Assembly (NCBI GenBank): GCA_910578585.1
Contig: CAJTRG010000008.1
Span: 1-64,000 of the forward strand
Reading direction: 5' to 3'
Length of the DNA stretch: 64,000 nt
Source of the DNA: an uncultured Mailhella sp.
GTDB lineage: Bacteria > Desulfobacterota > Desulfovibrionia > Desulfovibrionales > Desulfovibrionaceae
The notes beneath the pieces were generated by a model that saw nothing but the letters and a program-made list of their open reading frames with translations, ran no database searches and had not been told where the DNA came from. Shown here one piece after another: positions 9,098 to 18,075 of the stretch. The number at the start of each line of letters is the position of its first letter. The first letter of the stretch is position 1. The position numbers were made by a program, and so were the translations under genes.

Positions 9098-9877
9098 TTA
9101 AGCCAAAAAAGAGCAAGACGCAAGGCGTAATCCCTCTAAAATTAAATCTTGTTGTATTACATTGATTTTGTTGCTTAATTTTGAAATTTCTTTAGCATAG
9201 CCGCCTGTTGCAATGATTTTGAGCGGCGCCGGCAGCTGTGAGCCAAGTTTTTCGCATAAGCCGTCTGTTAAAGCAACAAAACTGAAAATAAAACCGTGGT
9301 TCATGCTTGTGACTGTGTTTTTGCCGATAAGCGGAACATCCTTATCAAAATTCAGGCTGATGTGGGGAAGCTTTGCCGTGCCCCCTGCAAGAGCAGTGAG
9401 GGAAGAATAGAGCCCCGGGCAAATAAGTCCGCCCACATAATTCATATCCACAATGCAGTCAAAGGTTGTGGCAGTGCCGTAATCAATGCAGATAATGCTT
9501 TTAGCGTCCGGATAGAGCATGCGGGAAGCGTAGGCTCCCATCAGTCTGTCCGCGCCCACTTCCTGGGGATTGGCATATTGATTATTGAGTGGAATAGGAA
9601 AATCAGCCGGAAACGCTTTTGGGGTGCTGTGCAGATATTTTTGGCAGGCTTCGGAAAAAATTTTTGCAAGTTCAGGCACAACAGAACAGAGTGAAACTGT
9701 ATCAATGTTTTCAATATGATGGAAACTGAGAAACTGGATCAGCGTCAGTCCTAGGCTATCCGCTGTATACAGGGATTTTGTAGGCAGACTGATGCAAAAA
9801 GCAATATTGCTTTCATTGGCAATACCAAGTTTCATGGTGGTATTGCCAATGTCCGCAAGTAAGATATGATTATTCAT
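9098..9877 (-). CDS. coaX: Type III pantothenate kinase
   Basis: This 259-residue enzyme phosphorylates pantothenate, the first committed step of coenzyme A synthesis, with a CoaX (ASKHA-fold) architecture insensitive to CoA feedback. Visible motifs are LLADIGNTTMKLGI at the N terminus (phosphate loop), the GADRLMGAY segment near the middle, IDYGTATTFD and GGLICPG. The chosen ATG overlaps the stop of the upstream CBS-domain gene by 8 bp, implying translational coupling. coaBC lies in the next operon upstream and coaD at 46569-47072. Confidence 0.93.
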   Translation of the reverse strand: MNNHILLADIGNTTMKLGIANESNIAFCISLPTKSLYTADSLGLTLIQFLSFHHIENIDTVSLCSVVPELAKIFSEACQKYLHSTPKAFPADFPIPLNNQYANPQEVGADRLMGAYASRMLYPDAKSIICIDYGTATTFDCIVDMNYVGGLICPGLYSSLTALAGGTAKLPHISLNFDKDVPLIGKNTVTSMNHGFIFSFVALTDGLCEKLGSQLPAPLKIIATGGYAKEISKLSNKINVIQQDLILEGLRLASCSFLA

Positions 9878-10706
9878 GGGGAGCAGGATCGACTGAAAGT
9901 TTTTTTGCAGAAATTTTGTGGATTTGTTTTGTATCTGCTTCAATAACAGTAAATTGCCATTCACCGACAGTAAAGTTTTCGTTGACCTGCGGCACATGTC
10001 CAGCCTGCAAACTCAAATACCCGCCGATAGTATCCACTTCATCGGATTCTATTTCAATTGCAATATCATTCAAATCGTCAAGCATGGTACGACCATGGAG
10101 CAAGTATTCATTATCATTGATTTTTTGAATATCTTCTTCTTTTGGTGCGTCAAATTCATCTTCAATGTCACCAACAATAATTTCCAGGAGGTCTTCAATG
10201 GTAATGAGTCCGCTTGTTCCGCCGTATTCGTCAACAACAATGGCAATATGATTTTTTCTTGCGCGAAAATCTTGTAATAATTCCGCAGAACTTTTCGTTT
10301 CCGGAACGAAAAATGGCGGACGTGCAATTTTTTCCACAGGTTCTAAAAAATCGTGTTTATCACCAACAATATAGGTGAGCAAATCTTTAGCATAAATAAT
10401 GCCGATAATATTATCTTTTGTATCTTTATAAACAGGAATACGAGAGTGCCCGTTTTCAAGGATACATTGTGCTGCTTCTTTAATTGTGGCGTCGTAGGTC
10501 AGACAGGTAATATCAGTACGTGGGGTCATGATTTCCTGAACTTGTTTTTCACTGAGCTCCAGAACAGATAAAAGCATATTGCTTTCTTCCGCTTCAACAT
10601 CACCCTCTTCACGTGCATCCATAATAGCTTGTTCTAAATTATCGTCAGATTTACCAAATAAATGGGTAATCTTATCCCACATAGAACGTTGCGAATCACC
10701 GTCCAA
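9870..10706 (-). CDS. CorC/HlyC-type CBS-domain protein
   Basis: This 278-residue soluble protein has two CBS motifs (residues ~55-190), beginning with [14 protein letters not shown] and including [23 protein letters not shown]-like sequence, followed by a C-terminal CorC_HlyC domain (~205-275) with [13 protein letters not shown] and [14 protein letters not shown]. It lacks the N-terminal DUF21 membrane domain, so it is the CorC/YbeX form linked to Mg/Co efflux or, in recent work on YbeX, ribosome maturation. The start is TTG at 10706 with GGAG seven bases upstream. It is the first gene of an operon with coaX and eno. Confidence 0.88.
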   Translation of the reverse strand: [278 protein letters not shown]

Positions 10707-10730
10707 AGTAAAACTCCTTTGTTATTGTTG

Positions 10731-10758
10731 ATAAAAATGGCATTTCCCGATGAAATGC
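10731..10758 (-). terminator. Intrinsic terminator
   Basis: On the minus strand GCATTTC and GAAATGC pair perfectly around a 5-nt loop, followed by CATTTTTAT. It would end the long queA-ccm-coaBC transcript before the corC-coaX-eno operon. Confidence 0.65.
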
Positions 10759-10837
10759 TTTGTTTTATTCATAGCCTATTTTTCTTGTTCTGTCTAGTAT
10801 ATGGCAGTAGACAAAAAATACATGCGAACAAAATCAA

Positions 10838-11677
10838 TCAGGCAAAAATTTTAAGGTTGTCAGAAAGAAATTTGATCATAATGGCATTTTCACTTTCATT
10901 TTCTGTGTAAACCATAATGTTGTCAAGAGCATAGACAGTAACAGGCATAAGAGTATGTTTTTGCGTTGGCAGAAGGGGCGGCAAGCCAAGTTCTGAAATA
11001 GTCTGCTCACCAAAAACAACTAAAACTCGAGGCCGAATGAGATCAATGGCAGACCAGAAAAAGAAATATTCCTGTTCGTTGGCAATTTCAGACTCATTTT
11101 GTGCAGTGATCAGGCGATAGGGCAGAAAAATATGTGTTCCCTTTGGCAGGGCAAGAACCTTGATGATTTGGCTGATAAGCTGTCTTCGCTCAGCACTGGG
11201 GGAACTTGTGAATAAATCGTATTCCAGACCTGCATAGGTCCAGATGATTTGCCGTGACAAATGGGTAGGCTTATCTGGAGAAAATTTGCATTGTCTTTGG
11301 ATTTGTTTCCAGCTTTCCGGCCACTTCTCATAGGGCAAAATAGGCTGCTTGAGGGGATTTTTATCAAAGACAGTAAGAGATTGTTCTTGTTCTTTTTTGG
11401 CTTTTTTCTCTTGCTTGGCGAGAAGCGGAGTGAATTTAGGTTTATTGGGTTTTTGTTCAGAACCGGCTTTGAATTGCTTGGCCGGACTTGGCATTTGGTA
11501 TAAAACAGTTGGAGAAGCGCTCTGCTTTGAATTATTACTTGAAACTGTTTGTGAAAGCTGAGGATTTTGTGTTTTCTTCGGAGCAGAACTCAAGGCTTTT
11601 TTTTCTTCTTCCGTGTTGACAAGAAGATAATACAGGCCTTGAGACTCAAGATTTTGGAGAAGATAAGGGTTTTGCAT
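10838..11677 (-). CDS. Conserved hypothetical protein, possible uracil-DNA-glycosylase-like fold
   Basis: This 279-residue protein has two parts. Residues ~25-115 are low-complexity, rich in Ser, Pro, Lys and Gln. Residues ~115-279 look folded, with WTYAGLEYDLFTSSPSAERR, GTHIFLPYRLIT and RPRVLVVFGEQTISELG. The last resembles the strand-and-loop order of UDG-like domains (a hydrophobic strand followed by G-x-x-A/T), but the catalytic motifs of uracil-DNA glycosylases are absent. It starts one base after the coaBC stop, so it is co-transcribed and probably coupled. Function is unknown. Confidence 0.6.
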   Translation of the reverse strand: MQNPYLLQNLESQGLYYLLVNTEEEKKALSSAPKKTQNPQLSQTVSSNNSKQSASPTVLYQMPSPAKQFKAGSEQKPNKPKFTPLLAKQEKKAKKEQEQSLTVFDKNPLKQPILPYEKWPESWKQIQRQCKFSPDKPTHLSRQIIWTYAGLEYDLFTSSPSAERRQLISQIIKVLALPKGTHIFLPYRLITAQNESEIANEQEYFFFWSAIDLIRPRVLVVFGEQTISELGLPPLLPTQKHTLMPVTVYALDNIMVYTENESENAIMIKFLSDNLKIFA

Positions 11678-11678
11678 A

Positions 11679-12932
11679 TCAGATACTATCCAGATAAGAT
11701 AATAAATCCCATGCTAAATCAGCTTTTGACATGGTTCCCCAGGCTTCTTCAATACCGTTTTTATCTGCCACATAGACTTTATTGGTCTTTTTGCCCATGG
11801 CTTCAGTGAGGAAATTGCCTGCAATAATATCGCAATTTTTGCTGTTCAGCTTTTGGCGGACGGCGCTTGCAAGTTCTTCCGTTTGTGTGCCCGATTCAGC
11901 ACTAAAGCCCATGAGTTTTTGTCCTGGCTTTTTGATTTGTCCAATGCTTTTTAAAATATCCTGATTAGGGCTGAAATGGATATCAAAGCCATTTGTATGA
12001 TTTTCTTTTTTGAATTTTTTAGCTTGGAAAAAGCCTGTGTCTTCTTCCTCGGTAATACCTGCTTCCGGCTTGAAATCTGCCACAGCAGCTGCAAAAATAC
12101 CATAATCCATAGCCGACCACAATTCATGGCATTTTTTATACATTTCATCGGCACTTACAACAGGAAAAACATGCATGCGCATATCTTCCGGCAAATACTG
12201 GCTGTTAGGGCCTGCCACAACATAGACTTCTGCCCCTCGAAGCCAGGCTGTAATGGCAAGGGCAGTGCCCATGCTTCCTGTGGAATTATTTGTCCAAACA
12301 CGCACAGCATCCCATTTTTCAGCTGTAGGCCCAAGCGTTATAAGGATTTTTTTGCCGTATAAATCCTGTTCTGTGAGCAGGGCAAGGGAGTCGTAATAAA
12401 TTTTTTCAAGCCGGGCCAGTCTTCCCTGACCTTCATCTTTGCAGGCAACAACGCCATTTTTCGGTTCTGTCAGGAAAAAGCCTCGTTCCAGCAAAGTTTC
12501 CATATTGGCACTGGTGGCAGGATTTGCCCACATTTTGGGGTTCATGGCAGGAGCAACAAGAATAGGGCCGTCAAACGCAAGAGCCTGACAGGCAAGCATT
12601 TCATCACCCAGTCCATGAGCAAGTCTGGCAATGGAGGTTGCGCTGGCCGGAGCGATAACCATGGCGTCGGCAAGCTGTCCCGGTTCTAAATGGTCAAAGG
12701 GCATTTCCCCCTGAAACATCTGTCTATAGACTTTGCTTGCTCCAAGCGCTTCAAAACTCAGGGCTGTAATAAATTTTTCCGCAGAAGGGGTTAGGGTGAC
12801 GCTTACGTGAATATTGCATTTTATAAATGCCCGCAAAAGTTCAAGGCTTTTATAGGCGGCAATTGAGCCGCATACTCCCAAATGAATATACTTTTGAGCA
12901 AGTTTCTTATATTGCAATACTTCGTAAGACAT
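11679..12932 (-). CDS. coaBC: Bifunctional CoaBC (phosphopantothenoylcysteine synthase/decarboxylase)
   Basis: This 417-residue fusion makes 4'-phosphopantetheine from phosphopantothenate, cysteine and CTP. The N-terminal flavoprotein (CoaC) domain has GVCGSIAAYKSLELLRA, the PASATSIARLAHGLGDE segment and PAMNPKMW with its substrate-recognition Asn and Met. The active-site Cys lies in NGVVACKDEGQGR near residue 160. The C-terminal CoaB domain (~195-417) begins KKILITLGPTAEKWDAVR and carries the AAVADFKP and KKTNKVYV segments. It follows the lipoprotein gene by 8 bp. Confidence 0.95.
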   Translation of the reverse strand: MSYEVLQYKKLAQKYIHLGVCGSIAAYKSLELLRAFIKCNIHVSVTLTPSAEKFITALSFEALGASKVYRQMFQGEMPFDHLEPGQLADAMVIAPASATSIARLAHGLGDEMLACQALAFDGPILVAPAMNPKMWANPATSANMETLLERGFFLTEPKNGVVACKDEGQGRLARLEKIYYDSLALLTEQDLYGKKILITLGPTAEKWDAVRVWTNNSTGSMGTALAITAWLRGAEVYVVAGPNSQYLPEDMRMHVFPVVSADEMYKKCHELWSAMDYGIFAAAVADFKPEAGITEEEDTGFFQAKKFKKENHTNGFDIHFSPNQDILKSIGQIKKPGQKLMGFSAESGTQTEELASAVRQKLNSKNCDIIAGNFLTEAMGKKTNKVYVADKNGIEEAWGTMSKADLAWDLLSYLDSI

Positions 12933-12940
12933 AGTTATCC

Positions 12941-13474
12941 CTATTCAGAAAAGACGGAATTTGCGCCAAAATCGTTGAAGTTATCATTGATGGGCGCTGA
13001 TTGGAAGGCTGGGGTATCTCCAAAATTAAAGGGATCATTGCCCTGAGTTGGCAGGGAGAAATTATTGAGATGGTTGACAACCCAAACCTGCATGCTGGTA
13101 TTAAAGGTTCCGCTTTCAATGAAAATAACTAAATATCTTGAGTCCTTTTGATAGAGCTGCAAGGTCTTTTCACCCTGTACAGAGCCGATTAAAGACCAGC
13201 TTTGAGAGGTGAGGTTTTGTACCATGTGGGCAGCAAGATTGCTTGCTTCCATATTGCCTTTAAAGTTTTCGCGGCCGAGTTTTTCGCCGGCGGAGTTAAC
13301 GGTTGTCAAACTGTTTTTAGGATCTGGTTCCATGAGCATAGGAATAGGTACTTCCGGGAATTGGCTGGTATACACATTGCTTACAGTGCTGGAAGCCGGG
13401 CTGTCAGCAGAAGTATTCATATCAAAACAAGCTGTAAGCAAAAGGAAACTGGCAAATAAAAGAAATTTTTTCAT
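12941..13474 (-). CDS. Putative lipoprotein of unknown function
   Basis: This 177-residue protein has a type II signal peptide with lipobox LLTAC (Cys 16), so it should be lipidated and tethered to a membrane facing the periplasm. The mature part has a single conserved-looking stretch, MVQNLTSQSWSLIGSVQGEKTLQLYQKDSRYLVIFIESG, which could be a small alpha/beta domain. The C terminus is rich in Asn, Phe and Asp. It starts 55 bp after trkH and ends 8 bp before coaBC. I do not recognise a family. Confidence 0.75.
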   Translation of the reverse strand: MKKFLLFASFLLLTACFDMNTSADSPASSTVSNVYTSQFPEVPIPMLMEPDPKNSLTTVNSAGEKLGRENFKGNMEASNLAAHMVQNLTSQSWSLIGSVQGEKTLQLYQKDSRYLVIFIESGTFNTSMQVWVVNHLNNFSLPTQGNDPFNFGDTPAFQSAPINDNFNDFGANSVFSE

Positions 13475-13529
13475 AGGAACTCCTTATTTTTTTTATTAAT
13501 ATCCTGTTTTCATAATTGGTGCAATATAA

Positions 13530-15017
13530 TTAATATCGCCAGAATTTTGGCATAAAGAGCAGGAGAATAGTAAATATTTCCAGACGGCCGTAAAGCATGA
13601 GAAAGGAAAGGAAGGTCAGGTCAAAATCATTGAAAATACTGAAATTATTGGCAGGCCCAAGCATGCTGAGAGCAGGCCCAATATTGGAAATACAGCTGAT
13701 TGTGGCAGAAAAGCTTGTTTCCAAATCAAGAAACGGTGTTGTCAAAAAGAGTGTTCCCAGCGCAATGCTGATCATATAAAGAGCAAAAAAGATGAGTACG
13801 CTTTTTATGGCTGCATCATCAAGGGGATTGCCGTTAATTTTGACGCGTTCAATAGCACGGGGGTGGCTGAGGCGATTGAGTTCGTTTTTGATAAGTTTAA
13901 AGATAATCATCACCCGCATAAACTTCATGCCGCCGGAGGTGGATGCGGCGCAGCCTCCGCAAATAATGGAGACAAGAATAATAAGGTGTGTGAAAAGAGG
14001 CCATTGTATATAATCAGCAGTCACAAAACCGCTTGAGGTCATCAGGCTGACCAGCTGAAAGGCTGCGTCGCGAAATGCCCGTTCAATGGTATAAATACTT
14101 TTTTCATGATGCAAAAGATATTGAGCATGGGTATCCGTAAAATACAGGCAAACAGCAATAAGGAATATGCCCACCAGCAAATAGAGCGTATAATACAGCC
14201 ATTCTTCATTTCTGAAATAAGCTTTGATACCGTCGTGCAAAAAGAGAAAATGCAGGGTAAAGTTGATACTTCCCAAATACATAAAAAGTACCATAGTCCA
14301 TTGGGTAAGAGGACTAAAGGCAGCAATGGATGCATTTTTTGTGGAAAAACCGCCTGTGGAAAGGGTGGAAAGGGAATGGGTCAAAGCGTCAAAAAAAGAT
14401 AGTCCCTGCAAATACAAAACCACAATCAGAGTCAGGGTCAGAACAAAATAAATAGACCACAGGGAACGGGCGGTATCAATCATTTTTGGGGCAACTTTAT
14501 CTTTATTGACACCGGGGGTTTCCGCTTTATACAGCTGCATGCCGCCAGCTCCAATAATAGGAAGCAGGGCAAGAGAAAAGACAATAATGCCCATGCCGCC
14601 AATCCACTGCGTAAAGCTTCGCCAGAATAAAATTCCCTTGGGCAGAATTTCCACATCAGAGAAAATACTGCCTCCTGTAGTGCTGAGGCCTGAGGCTGAT
14701 TCAAAAAGACTTTTGGCAAAGGAAATATCGGTAATATAATAATAGGGCAGAGCACAGATAAAGGAGGCAAAAATCCAGCAAAGTCCTACAATGGCAACGC
14801 CGTCGCGAGTGGTGAGCTGAATCTTTTCACCGTCCTGCGGTTTGCTGACAAGAGCAAGAATAATGCCGCCGGAAAGCGTGGCAAAAAAGCATTTAATAAA
14901 AAGGCTGAGCGTTTTGTCTTCGTTATAGATAAAGGAAACCATGCTTGGAAAAAGCAGGAAAAGTGCAAGACATATGGTCAATAAACCCAAAATGAAAAAT
15001 ATGTTTCTTAATTGCAT
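13530..15017 (-). CDS. trkH: TrkH/KtrB-type potassium transporter subunit
   Basis: This 495-residue integral membrane protein is the K+-translocating subunit of a Trk system. Four selectivity-filter loops are visible in order: SGLSTTGGS, SLSTLSTGGFS, MTSSGFV and ISNIGPA, each after a half-membrane helix, as required for the pseudo-tetrameric pore. WRSFTQWIGGMGI and CGGCAASTSGGMK are further TrkH hallmarks. The usual cytoplasmic NAD-binding partner TrkA is not adjacent and must be elsewhere if present. It starts 17 bp after the TPR gene of the ccm operon. Confidence 0.93.
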   Translation of the reverse strand: MQLRNIFFILGLLTICLALFLLFPSMVSFIYNEDKTLSLFIKCFFATLSGGIILALVSKPQDGEKIQLTTRDGVAIVGLCWIFASFICALPYYYITDISFAKSLFESASGLSTTGGSIFSDVEILPKGILFWRSFTQWIGGMGIIVFSLALLPIIGAGGMQLYKAETPGVNKDKVAPKMIDTARSLWSIYFVLTLTLIVVLYLQGLSFFDALTHSLSTLSTGGFSTKNASIAAFSPLTQWTMVLFMYLGSINFTLHFLFLHDGIKAYFRNEEWLYYTLYLLVGIFLIAVCLYFTDTHAQYLLHHEKSIYTIERAFRDAAFQLVSLMTSSGFVTADYIQWPLFTHLIILVSIICGGCAASTSGGMKFMRVMIIFKLIKNELNRLSHPRAIERVKINGNPLDDAAIKSVLIFFALYMISIALGTLFLTTPFLDLETSFSATISCISNIGPALSMLGPANNFSIFNDFDLTFLSFLMLYGRLEIFTILLLFMPKFWRY

Positions 15018-15034
15018 GTCTGCACCGTTTTCTA

Positions 15035-15898
15035 TTACTTTTCTAATTCAATTTTCAAATGTTCAGCAAGTCTTTCATCATGCTGAGGCAGTGTCTTTGC
15101 TTTTTGGAAATGTTCTTTGGCCTGATTTTCTTTGTCTAATTGATAGCGGTAAAGCATGCCCAGTGAATAGTGCAGTTCTGCTGATTCCTGCAAAGACAGA
15201 GCCCGTTCCCACTGCTCGGCTGTTTGTTCATACTGGGAATTTTGTGCGAGCACCTGTCCGTAAAGGAAAGGAAGCATGGCACTTCTCGGAGCAGAAACTA
15301 TGCCTTTTTGTAAAAGAATTTCAGCTCCTTTGGCTTCATTATGGGTCAGGAAAATTTCTGTAATGGAAGTAAGGGCAGTTTCATCGCTGGGATTTTCCTG
15401 CAATGTGGCAAGGGTATGCTCAAGATGTTTGATGAGCGCTTCATCGCCATGGCCTTTGATATGGGCAATGGCTTTTTCAACAGGATCAGCAGCTTCGCTC
15501 GTTTGTGCTGCTTGTTCCTGCTTTTGTCTTTCCATGGCTTCAAGCATTTCTTTAGGGAATGCTTTGCCCTTAGGCATGTCCATATTTGGCGGGGTATCTT
15601 GAGCAGTTTTTTGCAAGTCTTCAATGCTCATGCCTTTTTCCTGCATGGCTTTGAGCATTGCAGGGGGAATATTTTCCGGAAGCATGGCATTAGTCCCAAG
15701 GTTCGGTGCGTTCATGCCTTTATCTTGAGCCTCTGCTTGAGCTTGTTCAGGTGCAGGTTGGAACGCTGTTTTTATTTCATTGGAAGAAGCTGTCCTATGC
15801 ACAGGTTTATTCTTTTCAATATAAAAATTCACGCAGACAAAGAGCATGGCTAAAATGCCAAGACCACTTATTGCTAAAATAAGTTTTTTCAAATTCAT
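15035..15898 (-). CDS. Membrane-anchored TPR protein, CcmI-like
   Basis: This 287-residue protein has one N-terminal transmembrane anchor (residues ~5-27), a Met/Gln/Ala-rich linker (~40-140) with repeated PEM/PPAM-type segments, and a C-terminal domain with about three TPR-like repeats (~145-275), including AMLPFLYGQVLAQNSQYEQTAEQWERAL. Location directly after ccmD suggests it is the CcmI-type chaperone that holds apocytochrome c, but the N-terminal half is unlike E. coli CcmH/CcmI. The role is inferred from position and architecture. Confidence 0.7.
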   Translation of the reverse strand: MNLKKLILAISGLGILAMLFVCVNFYIEKNKPVHRTASSNEIKTAFQPAPEQAQAEAQDKGMNAPNLGTNAMLPENIPPAMLKAMQEKGMSIEDLQKTAQDTPPNMDMPKGKAFPKEMLEAMERQKQEQAAQTSEAADPVEKAIAHIKGHGDEALIKHLEHTLATLQENPSDETALTSITEIFLTHNEAKGAEILLQKGIVSAPRSAMLPFLYGQVLAQNSQYEQTAEQWERALSLQESAELHYSLGMLYRYQLDKENQAKEHFQKAKTLPQHDERLAEHLKIELEK

Positions 15899-15909
15899 AT
15901 CAGCTCCGA

Positions 15910-16047
15910 TTATTTGTCAAACTGTTCAGAAAGTATTTGTATTTGTATTTCCAGTTTGTGCTGCTTTTGGGATAAAAGGAAAAAATACAGGGCAAAACCG
16001 ATCCAAAGAGCAATATTTGCACAAACTAATGAATAAAGAGCACTCAT
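15910..16047 (-). CDS. ccmD: CcmD-like haem exporter small subunit
   Basis: This short frame encodes 45 residues beginning MSALYSLVCANIALWIGFAL. One transmembrane helix (~5-25) is followed by a basic and then coiled-coil tail (SQKQHKLEIQIQILSEQ), the size and layout of CcmD, which joins CcmC and CcmE in releasing holo-CcmE from the CcmABC complex. It lies between ccmC (9 bp gap) and the TPR gene (11 bp gap), the standard place for ccmD. CcmD proteins are poorly conserved, so the call rests on size, topology and context. Confidence 0.82.
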   Translation of the reverse strand: MSALYSLVCANIALWIGFALYFFLLSQKQHKLEIQIQILSEQFDK

Positions 16048-16056
16048 AACAATTCC

Positions 16057-16758
16057 TTATTTCTGTTCTTCTTCATAAAGAAGTTTTGTTTTGATTGTTT
16101 CAAGTTTTAATTCCTGCAATAATTGTTGTTTTTTGTAGCTCACAAGCCAGAACCATAAGAAAACAAAGGAAAGCACGCAGAATAGAATGGTGTGCATCAT
16201 TTCCGGTTCAAGGCCTGTGCCGCTGGAATGAAAAACAGCCGGGTGAATGGAGCGCCAAAGGCGGGTGGCTAAAAAGACAAGGGGCACATCTAAAAAACCA
16301 ATAATTGCAATCACTGCACAGATATTATTTTTCTGCTCCTTAGGCATGGGCATGCTTCTGACAATAAGATAGGAGGCAAAAATAAACCATAAAATAAGAG
16401 CTGTGGTCAGTTTTGGATCCCATGTCCACCAAACGCCCCAGGAGTGCTTGCCCCAAAGACTGCCGGTGATGAGGGTCAGGGTTGCCAGTAAAAAACCTAC
16501 TTCGGCATTGGCATGGCTCAAAATGTTAAAACTCTGTTCTTTTTTGAAAAGGTATAGGGCTCCAAAGACTGCTGCAAAGAAAAAGCTGACAAAAGCCCAC
16601 CAGGCAACAGGCAAATGGTAATAGAAGATTTTTTGAGCAAGTCCAAGGGTTTGTTCCATGGGCGCATAGAAATAGATCAGGTATTGTGAAATAATGGTGG
16701 AGACTATCACTCCTGCTGCAAGAAAAAGAGATATGGATTTTTTCATTTTATTCACCAT
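16057..16758 (-). CDS. ccmC: Haem exporter / CcmE haem-loading protein CcmC
   Basis: This 233-residue protein with six transmembrane segments is a member of the haem-handling superfamily. It loads haem onto CcmE in the periplasm. The tryptophan-rich WWD signature is present as WGVWWTWDPKLT near residue 108, with flanking periplasmic histidines at YYHLPVAW (~47) and RSIHPAVF (~170). The start overlaps the ccmB stop by 11 bp; an in-frame ATG four codons later is also possible. The C terminus is a charged helical tail. Confidence 0.95.
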   Translation of the reverse strand: MVNKMKKSISLFLAAGVIVSTIISQYLIYFYAPMEQTLGLAQKIFYYHLPVAWWAFVSFFFAAVFGALYLFKKEQSFNILSHANAEVGFLLATLTLITGSLWGKHSWGVWWTWDPKLTTALILWFIFASYLIVRSMPMPKEQKNNICAVIAIIGFLDVPLVFLATRLWRSIHPAVFHSSGTGLEPEMMHTILFCVLSFVFLWFWLVSYKKQQLLQELKLETIKTKLLYEEEQK

Positions 16759-17437
16759 GATAGAGATACGGGAAAAGGATTAAGCTCACCGCACTGAAAA
16801 TACAGTCAAAGGCAAGGGCAATGCCAAGCCACTGGAATATCTGGGCAGTATCCACAAAAGAATTTTGTAAATCCAGCAGCCCAATTGAACTTAAAGAAAT
16901 AGCAGATAATAAAAGAGGAATCAACAAAGGAAAAAGGATAATGCTGAGCAGCGATTCTTTGCCGGATTGCCCTACACACAGGGCACCAAGCAAACTTCCG
17001 CAGGCACAAATGCCTATGTCTGTGAGGAAAATTCCGAGGAGTGAGTATAAAAAATATGCTCCTAAATGTTGGGATAAAAACACAAAAACAGCTGGAATGA
17101 AAAGAAGCTGGGAGGCAAATAAAAGGAGAATGCCTGCTAAAAATTTACCGAGCCAAATGGCTTGAACAGGGCAAGGCAGGAGCTGCAAACCTGCTTTTGC
17201 TCCGTTTTGCTCTTCAAGGGCGTAAAGCATTTGAAAAATGAGCACCTGACAAAAAATAGAGGCAAGCCAAAACATGGTGGCAGCAGAATGGGGTGAAAGC
17301 ATCTCGCCAACCTGCAAAGAAAGGCTAAAGAGAAAGATGAGCAAAAGTCCCAGTAAAAGGGCCTGGCAAAGCCCTGCGCTTCTGCCTAAAATAATGATTA
17401 AATCTTTCCTTGCCAGAAGAAACGCTGTTTTGATCAT
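16748..17437 (-). CDS. ccmB: Haem ABC exporter membrane subunit CcmB
   Basis: This 229-residue protein has six hydrophobic segments and is the permease partner of CcmA in the CcmABCD complex that releases haem-loaded CcmE. The N terminus FLLARKDLIIILGR and the segment VQAIWLGKFLAGILLLFASQ match the family. It overlaps the ccmA stop by 4 bp and the ccmC start by 11 bp, so the three genes should be translationally coupled. Confidence 0.92.
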   Translation of the reverse strand: MIKTAFLLARKDLIIILGRSAGLCQALLLGLLLIFLFSLSLQVGEMLSPHSAATMFWLASIFCQVLIFQMLYALEEQNGAKAGLQLLPCPVQAIWLGKFLAGILLLFASQLLFIPAVFVFLSQHLGAYFLYSLLGIFLTDIGICACGSLLGALCVGQSGKESLLSIILFPLLIPLLLSAISLSSIGLLDLQNSFVDTAQIFQWLGIALAFDCIFSAVSLILFPYLYHGE

Positions 17438-18075
17438 GCTGTTTCTCCCGGAAGTTCTGCCAGTGTAATTTGCTGCTTTTCAATATGGAGAACATGAGTC
17501 GCATAGCGCATATCATTTTGCGGATTGTGGCTGACCCATAAAATACAGGCATTTTGCGCCTGAAATTCCTTCATCACACTATAGAAAAGTTCCTGAGATT
17601 CTTTATCGAGTCCTGTACTTGGCTCATCTAAAAGCAAGAGGCGCGGATTTTGCAAAATAATGCGGGCAATATTGAGGCGCTGTGCCATGCCGCGTGAGAA
17701 AATTCCTGCCCGATCGTAACAGAATTTTTCCAAAAAAACTTTTTTAAGCACGGCTGAAATATCTTGTCCAGAAACATCTTTTTGAAATGCCTTTGCCCAA
17801 AAATGTAAATTTTCATAGGCAGATAAATGGGGATAAATAAAGGTTTGGTGTCCTAAATAACCAATTTCTTCTTTTTCAAAAGCACAGGAAATTTTTCCGT
17901 GGCTGGGCCTGGTCAGGTCTGCCGCCATTTTTAACAGGGTGGATTTGCCTGAACCGTTTTTCCCTGTAATGAGCACGGTTTGGGCTGGATATAAGCAAAG
18001 ACTTACGTTTTTATAAAGTAAACGTAAGTCAAACATTTTGCTGATATTTTCAAAGGTTAATGCAGGGGTGTTCAT
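17434..18075 (-). CDS. ccmA: Haem ABC exporter ATPase CcmA
   Basis: This 213-residue ABC ATPase powers release of holo-CcmE from CcmC/CcmD. Walker A is TGKNGSGKST near residue 35, the signature motif is the degenerate FSRGMAQRLNIAR, Walker B is PRLLLLDEPSTGLD, and the switch His lies in ILWVSHNP. The ATG at 18075 overlaps the ccmF stop as ATGA; the frame is open further upstream inside ccmF but has no coding features there. Length is typical. Confidence 0.95.
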   Translation of the reverse strand: MNTPALTFENISKMFDLRLLYKNVSLCLYPAQTVLITGKNGSGKSTLLKMAADLTRPSHGKISCAFEKEEIGYLGHQTFIYPHLSAYENLHFWAKAFQKDVSGQDISAVLKKVFLEKFCYDRAGIFSRGMAQRLNIARIILQNPRLLLLDEPSTGLDKESQELFYSVMKEFQAQNACILWVSHNPQNDMRYATHVLHIEKQQITLAELPGETA